Positions 26,589 to 33,719 of a stretch of 64,000 bases of DNA are shown piece by piece (within the stretch, counting starts at the first letter, position 1; each line of letters starts with the position of its first letter). The notes under the pieces were generated by a model. It ran no database searches. It was not told the origin of the DNA and saw only the letters and a list, made by a program, of their open reading frames with translations. The DNA is taken from NCBI RefSeq assembly GCF_026012015.1, contig NZ_BRXR01000001.1, forward strand, positions 3,384,728 through 3,448,727, given 5' to 3'. Source of the DNA: Clostridium omnivorum. GTDB taxonomy: Bacteria; Bacillota; Clostridia; Clostridiales; Clostridiaceae. The position numbers and the translations under genes are program-made.

Positions 26589-27107
26589 TTGGTTGAATTT
26601 TGGGATATATTAGATAAAAACGGTAATGTAACAGGACGTGTTCACCAGCGTGGCAAGCCCATGAACAAAGGCGAATTTCACCTTGAGGTTTATGTTTGGA
26701 TTGAGAACGACAACGGTGAATACCTTATATCGAAAAGGTCCCCGAACAAGACGTTCCCCAATATGTGGGAATGCACGGGCGGAAATGCGGTTGCGGGAGA
26801 TGATAGCTTGGCTACGGCATTGAAAGAAGCAAAAGAAGAATTAGGTATTATTCTTGAGCCGCAGAACGGACGAATGATTCAACATCTCTTACCGTGTAGC
26901 GATGTTGAATGTCGGGGGTTGGCTGATGTTTGGTTATTTCGGCAAAATGTAGACATATCAACCGTAATTTTTGCTCCTGATGAAACCTGCAATGCAATGT
27001 GGGCAAGCCGTGATGAAATTAACCGTATGATTGACGAGGGAACATTCACAACATGGGAACAATACAAATACATTGACGAATTGTTTGAGGAAATTAAAAT
27101 GGATTGA
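26589..27107 (+). CDS. NUDIX hydrolase, IPP-isomerase-like
   Basis: 172 residues. It has the layout of COG1443-type NUDIX proteins: WDILDKNGNVTGRVHQRG, FHLEVYVWI, then the box GGNAVAGDDSLATALKEAKEELG. The box differs from the consensus (acidic D for the first E, K for R). Codon use is unlike its neighbours, with many CGT, GCG, CCG and AAC codons and clearly higher GC, which suggests recent transfer. A TTG start at 26589 is preferred because GGAGG (26577-26581) lies 7 bases before it. Confidence 0.8.
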   Translation: MVEFWDILDKNGNVTGRVHQRGKPMNKGEFHLEVYVWIENDNGEYLISKRSPNKTFPNMWECTGGNAVAGDDSLATALKEAKEELGIILEPQNGRMIQHLLPCSDVECRGLADVWLFRQNVDISTVIFAPDETCNAMWASRDEINRMIDEGTFTTWEQYKYIDELFEEIKMD

Positions 27108-27224
27108 TGGATTGCACACAGTATAAGCATTTTTAGTACCAAACTACTACACAACTTTCTTATAAAACGTCACATTGGTAGTTTTATACAGAGATTACTT
27201 AATATTAGGTGGTGGAGAGTAAAT

Positions 27225-27773
27225 ATGAAAATTCAAAATAAAATGGCATGTTTAGCGGTACTTTTTTTAGTATCAATAGAGCAGGTTATTAAAATAGTAA
27301 TTTACAACAATTTTCTTGACAAAAAATCTCCTATATTGTCTCCTATACTATACTTTGAGCCTAGGTTTAATAGGGATTATTCATGGCTTAATTCTATGTT
27401 ACAATTAGGTATCAGTAAATGGATACATATTTCAGTAGTAGCTATTATGAGTATATTAATATATCTATTTTATAAATATCTAAATAAACAATTTGGAAAT
27501 AACAAAATTATTGATATCATGTATGCTTTTATTTTTTCTGCTGCTATATGTTCATTAATTGACAAGATTTTTTGGAATGGTAGTTTAGATTACATCTTAG
27601 TAAATGGTTTTTTTACATTTGACTTAAAAGATGTATACATTAATATTTTTATTGGATTACTAATCTTATCATTGCTTTTAAAAAACGAAGTTTTAAACCA
27701 AATTGATGAAAACATAGTAAAAAATTTTACTAAATATATTCTACGAAAATTAAAAGTAATAATTAAACATTGA
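27225..27773 (+). CDS. signal peptidase II-like membrane protein (LspA family)
   Basis: 182 residues with four membrane segments. The N-terminal Asp-Gln motif is Glu-Gln (EQVIK). The two regions that carry the catalytic aspartates are recognisable as CSLIDK (Asp113) and FDLKDV (Asp136), with their usual Asn partners replaced (GN to CS, FN to FD). It may be a divergent lipoprotein signal peptidase or a paralogue with another substrate. SD GGAG precedes the ATG. Confidence 0.7.
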   Translation: MKIQNKMACLAVLFLVSIEQVIKIVIYNNFLDKKSPILSPILYFEPRFNRDYSWLNSMLQLGISKWIHISVVAIMSILIYLFYKYLNKQFGNNKIIDIMYAFIFSAAICSLIDKIFWNGSLDYILVNGFFTFDLKDVYINIFIGLLILSLLLKNEVLNQIDENIVKNFTKYILRKLKVIIKH

Positions 27774-27928
27774 AAGAACAAAATTTTTTAATGATTGAGT
27801 TGAGTCACAATGTTCATATATGACGAATTATAAACAAAGTTATACACAGAAAAAGGCATAGAACGAAAGGAAGTGAGTTTTGGTGAGGGTTTGGTACTTA
27901 TAATACAATCTCTCACTAAAGATAAATT

Positions 27929-28339
27929 ATGATAAAACCAATTATAAAAGATATATTATTTTTAGGACAAAAATCAGAAGAGGCAACTAAAGATGATATA
28001 GCAGTAATTGATGATTTAATAGATACATTAAGAGCAAACCTTGAAATGTGTGTTGGATTGGCTGGTAATATGATTGGAGTAAAAAAGCGTATATTAGTAT
28101 TTGCAGTAGGCAACCTTATTGTACCTATGATAAATCCAGTTGTATTAAATAAAGAAAGGATTTATGAAACTGAAGAGAGTTGTTTATCTTTAATTGGCTT
28201 TAGAAAAACAAAGAGATATGAAAAGATAGAAGTGGAGTATCTTGATAGAAATTTTAAGAAGCAAAAGCAAGTGTTTACTGGATTTACAGCACAAATAATT
28301 CAACATGAAATGGATCATTTTGAAGGTATAATAATCTAA
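27929..28339 (+). CDS. peptide deformylase-like protein (short form)
   Basis: 136 residues with the three deformylase motifs in altered form: GLAGNMIG (normally GxGxAAxQ, so the catalytic Gln is Met), ESCLSL (normally EGCLS) and QHEMDHFEG (HExxH metal site intact). Short clostridial and enterococcal deformylases with Met at the Gln position exist to my recollection, but the Gly changes here add to the divergence. Metal binding is plausible; deformylase activity is uncertain. No clear SD before the ATG. Confidence 0.75.
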   Translation: MIKPIIKDILFLGQKSEEATKDDIAVIDDLIDTLRANLEMCVGLAGNMIGVKKRILVFAVGNLIVPMINPVVLNKERIYETEESCLSLIGFRKTKRYEKIEVEYLDRNFKKQKQVFTGFTAQIIQHEMDHFEGIII

Positions 28340-28397
28340 TTGAATAATTAAAATATGAAGAAAAATAGGTATGTAAAAAAAGAAAGAGAGTAAAAAG

Positions 28398-28658
28398 ATG
28401 GAAAAGTTTTATAAAGCTATAGAGGAAAAAATAAGAAAGTCAGGATATCCTGGAGAAGTCAGTGGCGAAGAAATCTACGCTGAAATAAGTGATGAGGCCG
28501 AGGATCAAGAAGAAGGAAGTTACTTATTCATGAAGAAGCAAAATGATGATAGCATGTTCGAGTACAGAGTGGATATTTTAGAGGACAATATTAATTTAGC
28601 AACCCTAACGATACATACACCAAAAGGAAATTACTTTATTGATTTTGATGCTGAATAG
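28398..28658 (+). CDS. uncharacterised 86-residue acidic protein
   Basis: Not recognised. N-terminal helix (KFYKAIEEKIRKSGYPGEVS), an acidic middle, then a beta-rich end (YRVDILEDNINLATLTIHT). No signal peptide or membrane segment. SD AGAGAG precedes the ATG. A fragment of a DUF1653 gene follows directly. Confidence 0.6.
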   Translation: MEKFYKAIEEKIRKSGYPGEVSGEEIYAEISDEAEDQEEGSYLFMKKQNDDSMFEYRVDILEDNINLATLTIHTPKGNYFIDFDAE

Positions 28659-28664
28659 ATAGAC

Positions 28665-28715
28665 GTATTAGAGATGTTTTTGGAGCAGGTTGAAGTTGAG
28701 GTAAAACCTACTTAA
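28665..28715 (+). pseudogene. remnant of a DUF1653 gene (C-terminal piece)
   Basis: Sixteen codons read VLEMFLEQVEVEVKPT, matching PLKMFLEQVEVDG of the intact gene at 23.6 kb at both protein and base level. There is no start or upstream portion. Confidence 0.55.
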
Positions 28716-28765
28716 TGGGCTGTATTTAAATATATTGGTGAAAATGAAGATTGCGTAGGCGAAGA

Positions 28766-28810
28766 CTTGGAGATATTTTAATAATATTTCCAAGGCTTTT
28801 TTTATTTTTT
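28766..28810 (+). terminator. intrinsic terminator
   Basis: CTTGGAGATATT pairs with AATATTTCCAAG (one wobble) over a 5-base loop, followed by GCTTTTTTTATTTTTT. Confidence 0.85.
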
Positions 28811-28835
28811 GAATTAGAAAAATATTTGAATTAAG

Positions 28836-28853
28836 ATTAGAAATTTATCTAAT
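28836..28853. promoter_or_regulatory. operator 1 of the ArsR-like gene
   Basis: ATTAGA-N6-TCTAAT inverted repeat. The same half-sites with the same spacing occur 53 bases downstream. Confidence 0.6.
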
Positions 28854-28888
28854 TTAGTTCACAATTTTTAAAAGCAGCATATATATGA

Positions 28889-28906
28889 ATTAGAGAGATA
28901 TCTAAT
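28889..28906. promoter_or_regulatory. operator 2 of the ArsR-like gene
   Basis: A second ATTAGA-N6-TCTAAT, centred 53 bases (about five helical turns) from the first and 30 bases before the start codon, fitting autorepression. Confidence 0.6.
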
Positions 28907-28936
28907 TTAAAAATAGATGAAAATTAGGAGGGTAAT

Positions 28937-29986
28937 ATGAGAATAACCTTTGATGAGCAGATGGGACATATAGTAGATATATTTACAAGTTTAGAATTCA
29001 TAGCCGAAGATGGTGATGATGAAGCGTTTAGTAAATATCAAATAAAACAGAATGAAAAGGTAGAAAGGGCTATAGAAGAATTAAAAGAAAGCCCTAACAT
29101 GAACCTGGAGAAAATTAGATTTTTCTTTAAGGATGAGACAAAGATTTTTTCTTCCTTGCTTCAGATTAAAGAATTATGGAATAAGAATTTAACTGAGGTT
29201 TTAGATCTCATAAGAAATAAGGGTGAGGATGAAATAAAATATAACCTTGTGAAAGAACTTACATATGGTATGGCACTACCAGAAGAAGAAATTCAACAAA
29301 TAACTTTTTCTAATGAAAGTTTTATAATGTTTATAAAGGAATTAAACATCAGTGCTGAAGGAAAGTGGAATTTATTTTTGTTTACACAAGATATTAAAAT
29401 TTATTTAGAAGAATTTACTGTGCTTATAAATGAGTACCTTCCTATTTACAGCAAAGTCACCAAAAAATATAGCAGATATGCAGAGAAAGAGGCGCAGTAT
29501 TATAAAGATAAAATAGAAGAAAAAGGCATGGGATTTATTAATGAATTACTTAGAGATGCAGTAGATACGGAAGAAGGAATAGATGAAATTTCAGTATCCT
29601 TCATGTTTTATAACTGTTATAGCATTATTTCCAGTACCGTAGAAAAATCAAGATACTTGCTAACAGGAATAAGATGTGAAGAGTTAATTAATAAAATTTG
29701 TGGTAATACGGATATAGAAAATAATCTTTTAATCTTAAAAAACTTAAGTGATAAAACTAGATATGGTATTTTAAAGCTTCTATCTCAAAGGCAGAGCTAT
29801 GGGCTAGAGCTGGCTGAACGGTTTAAATTAACAAATGCTACTATATGTTATCATATGAGCTATTTGCAGTTTTCCAAGCTAGTGCAAATAGAAAAAAAGG
29901 ATCATAAAGCCTATTATACTTTAAATAAAGAAGTGCTAAGAAAATGCTTTGAGTTTTTCTATAAGGAATTTGGCTTATATAAATAA
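28937..29986 (+). CDS. ArsR-like HTH regulator with long N-terminal domain
   Basis: 349 residues. The first ~250 are helical and unrecognised, and probably sense a ligand. The C-terminal ~90 form an ArsR winged helix (LILKNLSDKTRYGILKLLSQ, then LTNATICYHMSYLQ as recognition helix, then a beta wing). Two matching palindromes upstream suggest it controls its own gene. There is no intact target gene downstream, only a 32-codon frame and remnants. SD AGGAGGG precedes the ATG. Confidence 0.8.
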   Translation: MRITFDEQMGHIVDIFTSLEFIAEDGDDEAFSKYQIKQNEKVERAIEELKESPNMNLEKIRFFFKDETKIFSSLLQIKELWNKNLTEVLDLIRNKGEDEIKYNLVKELTYGMALPEEEIQQITFSNESFIMFIKELNISAEGKWNLFLFTQDIKIYLEEFTVLINEYLPIYSKVTKKYSRYAEKEAQYYKDKIEEKGMGFINELLRDAVDTEEGIDEISVSFMFYNCYSIISSTVEKSRYLLTGIRCEELINKICGNTDIENNLLILKNLSDKTRYGILKLLSQRQSYGLELAERFKLTNATICYHMSYLQFSKLVQIEKKDHKAYYTLNKEVLRKCFEFFYKEFGLYK

Positions 29987-30011
29987 AAATGAATCCGGAG
30001 GTGGATATATT

Positions 30012-30110
30012 ATGATTATAAAATGGATGAAATTAAAAAAGAATTTTGACTATAAAATGATAGTCTTAGAAAATCAGCACATCACATTAGTTTCAAGTAA
30101 TTTAAGGTAA
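30012..30110 (+). CDS. short frame after ArsR-like gene, possibly truncated
   Basis: 32 codons (MIIKWMKLKKNF...) behind GGAGG at 29997-30001. It ends just before a terminator. It may be the stub of the ArsR-like regulator's former target gene; it has no recognisable domain. Confidence 0.3.
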   Translation: MIIKWMKLKKNFDYKMIVLENQHITLVSSNLR

Positions 30111-30142
30111 TTAGTAACTTTATATTAAATATACTTTAAAGG

Positions 30143-30180
30143 AGCCAGTTTTAGCGGTAGTGCTAAGGCTGGCTTTTTTA
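30143..30180 (+). terminator. intrinsic terminator
   Basis: A 13-bp stem, AGCCAGTTTTAGC with GCTAAGGCTGGCT (two wobbles), 6-base loop, then TTTTTT. Confidence 0.88.
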
Positions 30181-30285
30181 ATAGAAGCTAAAAGTAATAA
30201 ATATGAAATAAGACTTGATGATAAAGAGGAGCATTATGAATTACTGGAAGCAAAGCTTCAGGAAGAGGTTAAGGAATTCAGATAA
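30181..30285 (+). pseudogene. remnant of a MazG-like pyrophosphohydrolase gene
   Basis: Thirty-four codons reading IEAKSNKYEIRLDDKEEHY then ELLEAKLQEEVKEF align with residues ~16-49 of the intact protein at 40.4 kb, with only a few substitutions, then a stop. There is no start or C-terminus, so it is a broken paralogue. Confidence 0.75.
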
Positions 30286-30348
30286 TATGTAAAATGTTTG
30301 CAAAATATGGTATAATCTGCTTATATCATACATGAGGTGAGCAATAAA

Positions 30349-31404
30349 ATGGGATTATTTAATAGAATGAAAGAACCGGTTTTTCTTAAGGAAAGCAGCG
30401 ATGCAGAAGTACAATTAGACAAGCTTAAAGCATTAGAATCCTTACTTAATGCAGAAGGGCAAAATATAATAAAACAAGATATAAAACGCCTTGAATATGG
30501 AATTGCAGGAGAAAAGAATATTGAATTTGAATTAAAAAATAGTCATATGCCTATGTGTATTTTGCATGATATCTATCTTGAGGATGGGGATTTGAGCGCC
30601 CAAATAGATTATCTTGTGTTTACAAAGAAGATTTGCTTCGTTATCGAATGTAAAAATCTTTATGGAGATATTGAAATAAATAATTCTGGTGACTTTATTC
30701 GCACCATAGAATTTGGTGGCAGAAGGAGGAAAGAGGGAATTTATTCTCCTATTACACAGAATCAACGACATTTGGAATTAATGAAGAAAATTAAGAATGA
30801 CAAAAATAATAATATATTGATGAAATATATGGCTGGAAGATACTTTGAAGATTTTAATAAATCAGTAGTAGTTTTGGCTAATCCTAAGACTGTACTTAAT
30901 GCAAAGTATGCAAAGAAAGAAGTAAAAGAGAAAGTTATCCGTGCTGATCAGTTGATTCAATATATTAAGGAAATGTACGCAAATTCCAAAGTAGCAGCTG
31001 ATTCTGAAGATAAAATGTTAACTTGGGCTCAATCATACTTGGATTTACATAGGGATGTTGAGAAAGATTATACTGGAAAATATGAGCAGTATAAAATTGA
31101 TATAGTAACGCCACAGAAGGTAGACGAAGAAGTACCAGCTCCAGTAGAAGAGAGAATCACAATAAGAGTAGACGAGGTTCCAGTTGAAGAAACGAATATT
31201 TTTAAAGAATTAAAGGCATATCGTTTAGATAAGAGTCGTGAAGAAAAAATAAAACCGTATTTCATTTATAATGATAATCAGTTAAAGGATTTAATTGCAA
31301 AAATGCCTAGAAACAAGGAAGAACTACAGAGAGTTGTGGGATTTGGTGAAATAAAGGCAAATAAGTATGGTGATGATATCTTGAAAATTATAAAGAAATA
31401 TTAG
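30349..31404 (+). CDS. NERD domain protein with C-terminal HRDC-like domain
   Basis: 351 residues. Residues ~45-160 form a NERD (nuclease-related) domain with QIDYLVFTKKICFVIECKN and the Asp, Glu-x-Lys core of the fold. The C-terminal ~60 residues (IAKMPRNKEELQRVVGFGEIK) match an HRDC DNA-binding domain. Probably a DNA-processing protein. ATG 30349 sits behind GAGGTGAG; GTG 30337 overlaps that site. It stands alone, near gene remnants. Confidence 0.85.
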   Translation: MGLFNRMKEPVFLKESSDAEVQLDKLKALESLLNAEGQNIIKQDIKRLEYGIAGEKNIEFELKNSHMPMCILHDIYLEDGDLSAQIDYLVFTKKICFVIECKNLYGDIEINNSGDFIRTIEFGGRRRKEGIYSPITQNQRHLELMKKIKNDKNNNILMKYMAGRYFEDFNKSVVVLANPKTVLNAKYAKKEVKEKVIRADQLIQYIKEMYANSKVAADSEDKMLTWAQSYLDLHRDVEKDYTGKYEQYKIDIVTPQKVDEEVPAPVEERITIRVDEVPVEETNIFKELKAYRLDKSREEKIKPYFIYNDNQLKDLIAKMPRNKEELQRVVGFGEIKANKYGDDILKIIKKY

Positions 31405-31713
31405 ATTAATGAACTATAAGGATAGAGTATTAAAAAATAAGCTTCCTATCATCCATATACTTGTTAGGCTAATAATGCGAAGCTAGGATGAAGATAGAAG
31501 AATGGCTAGATGTGAGAAAATTTTAGAATATGATATAGTGAACCTTATCATAAATGACGTAGACTTTTTTGTATAAGCATTATAAAATAGGACTTACCAT
31601 GATAAAGTGGGGCCTTGTTTATTCTTATGTTGAATACAATATTAGTCAGTGTTTAAAACTTAGGATACATAAGGATTGTTCTTATTATGCCATAGATTAC
31701 CTTGAACTGTTTG
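31405..31713. other. gene-free stretch before ABC-F leader
   Basis: AT-rich, with no supported gene. It contains a diverged third copy (31540-31564, about 20 of 25 bases) of the direct repeat found exactly at 35.10 and 37.85 kb. Confidence 0.5.
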
Positions 31714-31742
31714 TTGCAATATGAAAGTAAGTGTGATATAAT
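31714..31742 (+). promoter_or_regulatory. promoter of ABC-F leader transcript
   Basis: TTGCAA, 17 bases, TATAAT, with TG one base before the -10 (extended -10). It gives a leader of roughly 400 bases before the ABC-F start. Confidence 0.7.
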
Positions 31743-31773
31743 CTGAGCAAATATGATGATTGGAGTTGGAAAA

Positions 31774-31794
31774 ATGATTAAATTTTCTTGCTAG
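31774..31794 (+). CDS. leader peptide of the ABC-F attenuator (MIKFSC)
   Basis: A six-codon frame with GGAG eight bases upstream. Its TTTCTTGC segment can pair with the antiterminator strand downstream, the layout of a ribosome-stalling sensor. Confidence 0.6.
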   Translation: MIKFSC

Positions 31795-31973
31795 TTTTAC
31801 AAAGCATAATAAAGTTGTGGGGTCGTACAATACCACTTTTTTGTTGTGCCTATGCAAGAAATTAATTGTTTTTTCGCTCAGAAAATATATACTCGTCATG
31901 CCTCTAATAGGGGTTTGCCTTTGCTGTATTTGTGAGCTGCAAGAATAATAATTTCTTGCAGCTCTTATTTTTT
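31783..31973 (+). promoter_or_regulatory. transcription attenuator controlling the ABC-F gene
   Basis: Three mutually exclusive pairings can be read. Leader-peptide bases 31784-31791 pair with 31854-31861. Bases 31853-31862 pair perfectly (10 bp) with 31951-31960, which is the 3' arm of the terminator. Without a stalled ribosome the first pairing leaves the terminator free to form. A drug-stalled ribosome on the leader frame would free 31853-31862 to break the terminator. This is the scheme known for vmlR, lmo0919 and similar ABC-F genes. Confidence 0.7.
31934..31973 (+). terminator. regulated intrinsic terminator in ABC-F leader
   Basis: A perfect 12-bp stem, GAGCTGCAAGAA with TTCTTGCAGCTC, 7-base loop, followed by TTATTTTTT, 178 bases before the ABC-F start. 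Confidence 0.9.
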
Positions 31974-32006
31974 ACAAGTCATGACAATAATTAGGAGGGA
32001 TTATAC

Positions 32007-32087
32007 ATGGATAATAAAGATACTTCGCTAACGCATGATAATCTTCATATAGAGCCGGATATTTCGGGCGACATTTATATGAAGTAA
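32007..32087 (+). CDS. 26-codon frame between attenuator and ABC-F gene
   Basis: Begins MDNKDTSLTHDNLHIEPD and is preceded by an ideal AGGAGGGA seven bases upstream. It lies after the terminator, so it is translated only on read-through. It could be a second leader peptide or the stub of a lost gene. Confidence 0.4.
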   Translation: MDNKDTSLTHDNLHIEPDISGDIYMK

Positions 32088-32150
32088 TACCAGTCGCCTA
32101 AGATTCCGACTTTGTTATTTATACTTTTAATTACAAAGGAGGATAAAAAT

Positions 32151-33629
32151 ATGTCTTTAATAAATGTAACAAACCTGACCTTCTCTTATGAAGGCAGTTA
32201 TGATAATATTTTTGAAAATGTAAGCTTTCAAATTGATACCGATTGGAAATTGGGCTTTACCGGAAGAAATGGACGAGGAAAAACTACATTTCTGAATCTT
32301 TTACTTGGTAAATATGAGTACACTGGAAATATTTCAGCGAATGTAACCTTTGAATATTTTCCTTATGAGGTGAAGGAAGAAGAAAATTTTACTATAGATA
32401 TCATAAGAGAAATCAGTCCAAATTCAATGGGTTGGGAGATAATGAAAGAATTATCACTTTTAGATATAGACGATGATGCTTTATACAGACAGTTTTATAC
32501 ACTATCAAAAGGAGAAAAGACCAAAGTATTGCTTGCTGCTATGTTTTTGAAGGAGAACTCCTTCTTACTTATTGATGAACCTACCAATCATTTAGATGCT
32601 GAAGCTAGAAAAAAACTAAGTAATTACCTTAGAAAAAAGAAAGGATTTATTCTTATCTCACACGATAGGTACTTTCTGGATAATTGTATTGATCATGTTC
32701 TTTCAATAAATAAGACAAATATAGAAATACAAAAAGGTGATTTTTCTAACTGGTGGGAAAATAAGCAAAGGCAGGATAACTTTGAGCTTGCAGAAAATGA
32801 GAAGCTTAGAAAAGATATTAATCGCTTATCAGAGTCTGCTAAACGAACAAGTAATTGGTCCAATGAAGTAGAAAAATCAAAAAAAGGAACAACAAACTCT
32901 GGCTCTAAGCTGGATAAAGGTTATGTTGGACATAAAGCTGCTAAGATGATGAAACGCTCTAAGTCAATTGAAAGCAGACAGCAAGTTGCTATTGAAGAAA
33001 AGTCTAAGCTTCTCAAAAATATCGAAAGCTCCGACAGCCTGAAGATGTCCCAACTTGTTTATCATAAAAACAAACTTGTGGAACTTGAGAATGTTTCGAT
33101 TTTTTACGGTGACACCATGGTCTGTAAAGATGTTAGCTTTAGTATTGAGAAAGGTGAGCGAATTGCACTTAAAGGTAAAAATGGCTCAGGAAAATCAAGC
33201 CTTATCAAGCTTATTTGTGGTGAAGATATAAACTACACAGGTAATTTCAATAAAGGAAGTCAGCTTAAAATATCCTATGTGTCCCAGGATACATCTCAGC
33301 TTAAGGGGAGCTTAACTGACTACGCTTTAGAAAGCAATATTGACGAAAGTCTTTTTAAAACTATTTTAAGGCAGCTTGATTTTTCAAGAACTCAATTTGA
33401 AAAGGATATGTCATCTTTTAGCGGTGGCCAAAAGAAAAAAGTACTCATTGCAAAAAGTCTTTGTGAGAAAGCTCATTTGCATATCTGGGATGAACCACTT
33501 AATTTTATTGATATTATCTCTCGTATGCAGATAGAAGAGTTACTGCTTAAATATTCACCAACCTTACTGTTTGTGGAACATGACAGCGAATTTTGCAAAA
33601 ATATTGAAACAAAGATTTTTGAGCTTTAG
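32151..33629 (+). CDS. Lsa/CplR-like ABC-F ribosomal protection protein
   Basis: 492 residues with two ABC domains and no membrane segments. Domain 1: GRNGRGKTT, LSKGEKTKV, LLIDEPTNHLD. Domain 2: GKNGSGKSS, FSGGQKKKV, IWDEPLNFID. The inter-domain linker (~190-300) is of antibiotic-resistance ABC-F length. The text resembles Lsa(A), which displaces lincosamides, pleuromutilins and streptogramin A from the ribosome. ATG 32151 follows AAAGGAGG; TTG 32112 is unsupported. The attenuator upstream supports drug-induced expression. Confidence 0.88.
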   Translation: MSLINVTNLTFSYEGSYDNIFENVSFQIDTDWKLGFTGRNGRGKTTFLNLLLGKYEYTGNISANVTFEYFPYEVKEEENFTIDIIREISPNSMGWEIMKELSLLDIDDDALYRQFYTLSKGEKTKVLLAAMFLKENSFLLIDEPTNHLDAEARKKLSNYLRKKKGFILISHDRYFLDNCIDHVLSINKTNIEIQKGDFSNWWENKQRQDNFELAENEKLRKDINRLSESAKRTSNWSNEVEKSKKGTTNSGSKLDKGYVGHKAAKMMKRSKSIESRQQVAIEEKSKLLKNIESSDSLKMSQLVYHKNKLVELENVSIFYGDTMVCKDVSFSIEKGERIALKGKNGSGKSSLIKLICGEDINYTGNFNKGSQLKISYVSQDTSQLKGSLTDYALESNIDESLFKTILRQLDFSRTQFEKDMSSFSGGQKKKVLIAKSLCEKAHLHIWDEPLNFIDIISRMQIEELLLKYSPTLLFVEHDSEFCKNIETKIFEL

Positions 33630-33650
33630 CCTTATGAATGAGAGTATGTT

Positions 33651-33682
33651 AAAAGGGGTAGTGACAGGACTACCCTTTTTAT
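33651..33682 (+). terminator. intrinsic terminator after ABC-F gene
   Basis: AAAAGGGGTAGT pairs with ACTACCCTTTTT with one wobble, T-rich after. Confidence 0.85.
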
Positions 33683-33719
33683 TTGTATAAAGTGGAATGC
33701 AATGGAGGTCGTAAGTTGT

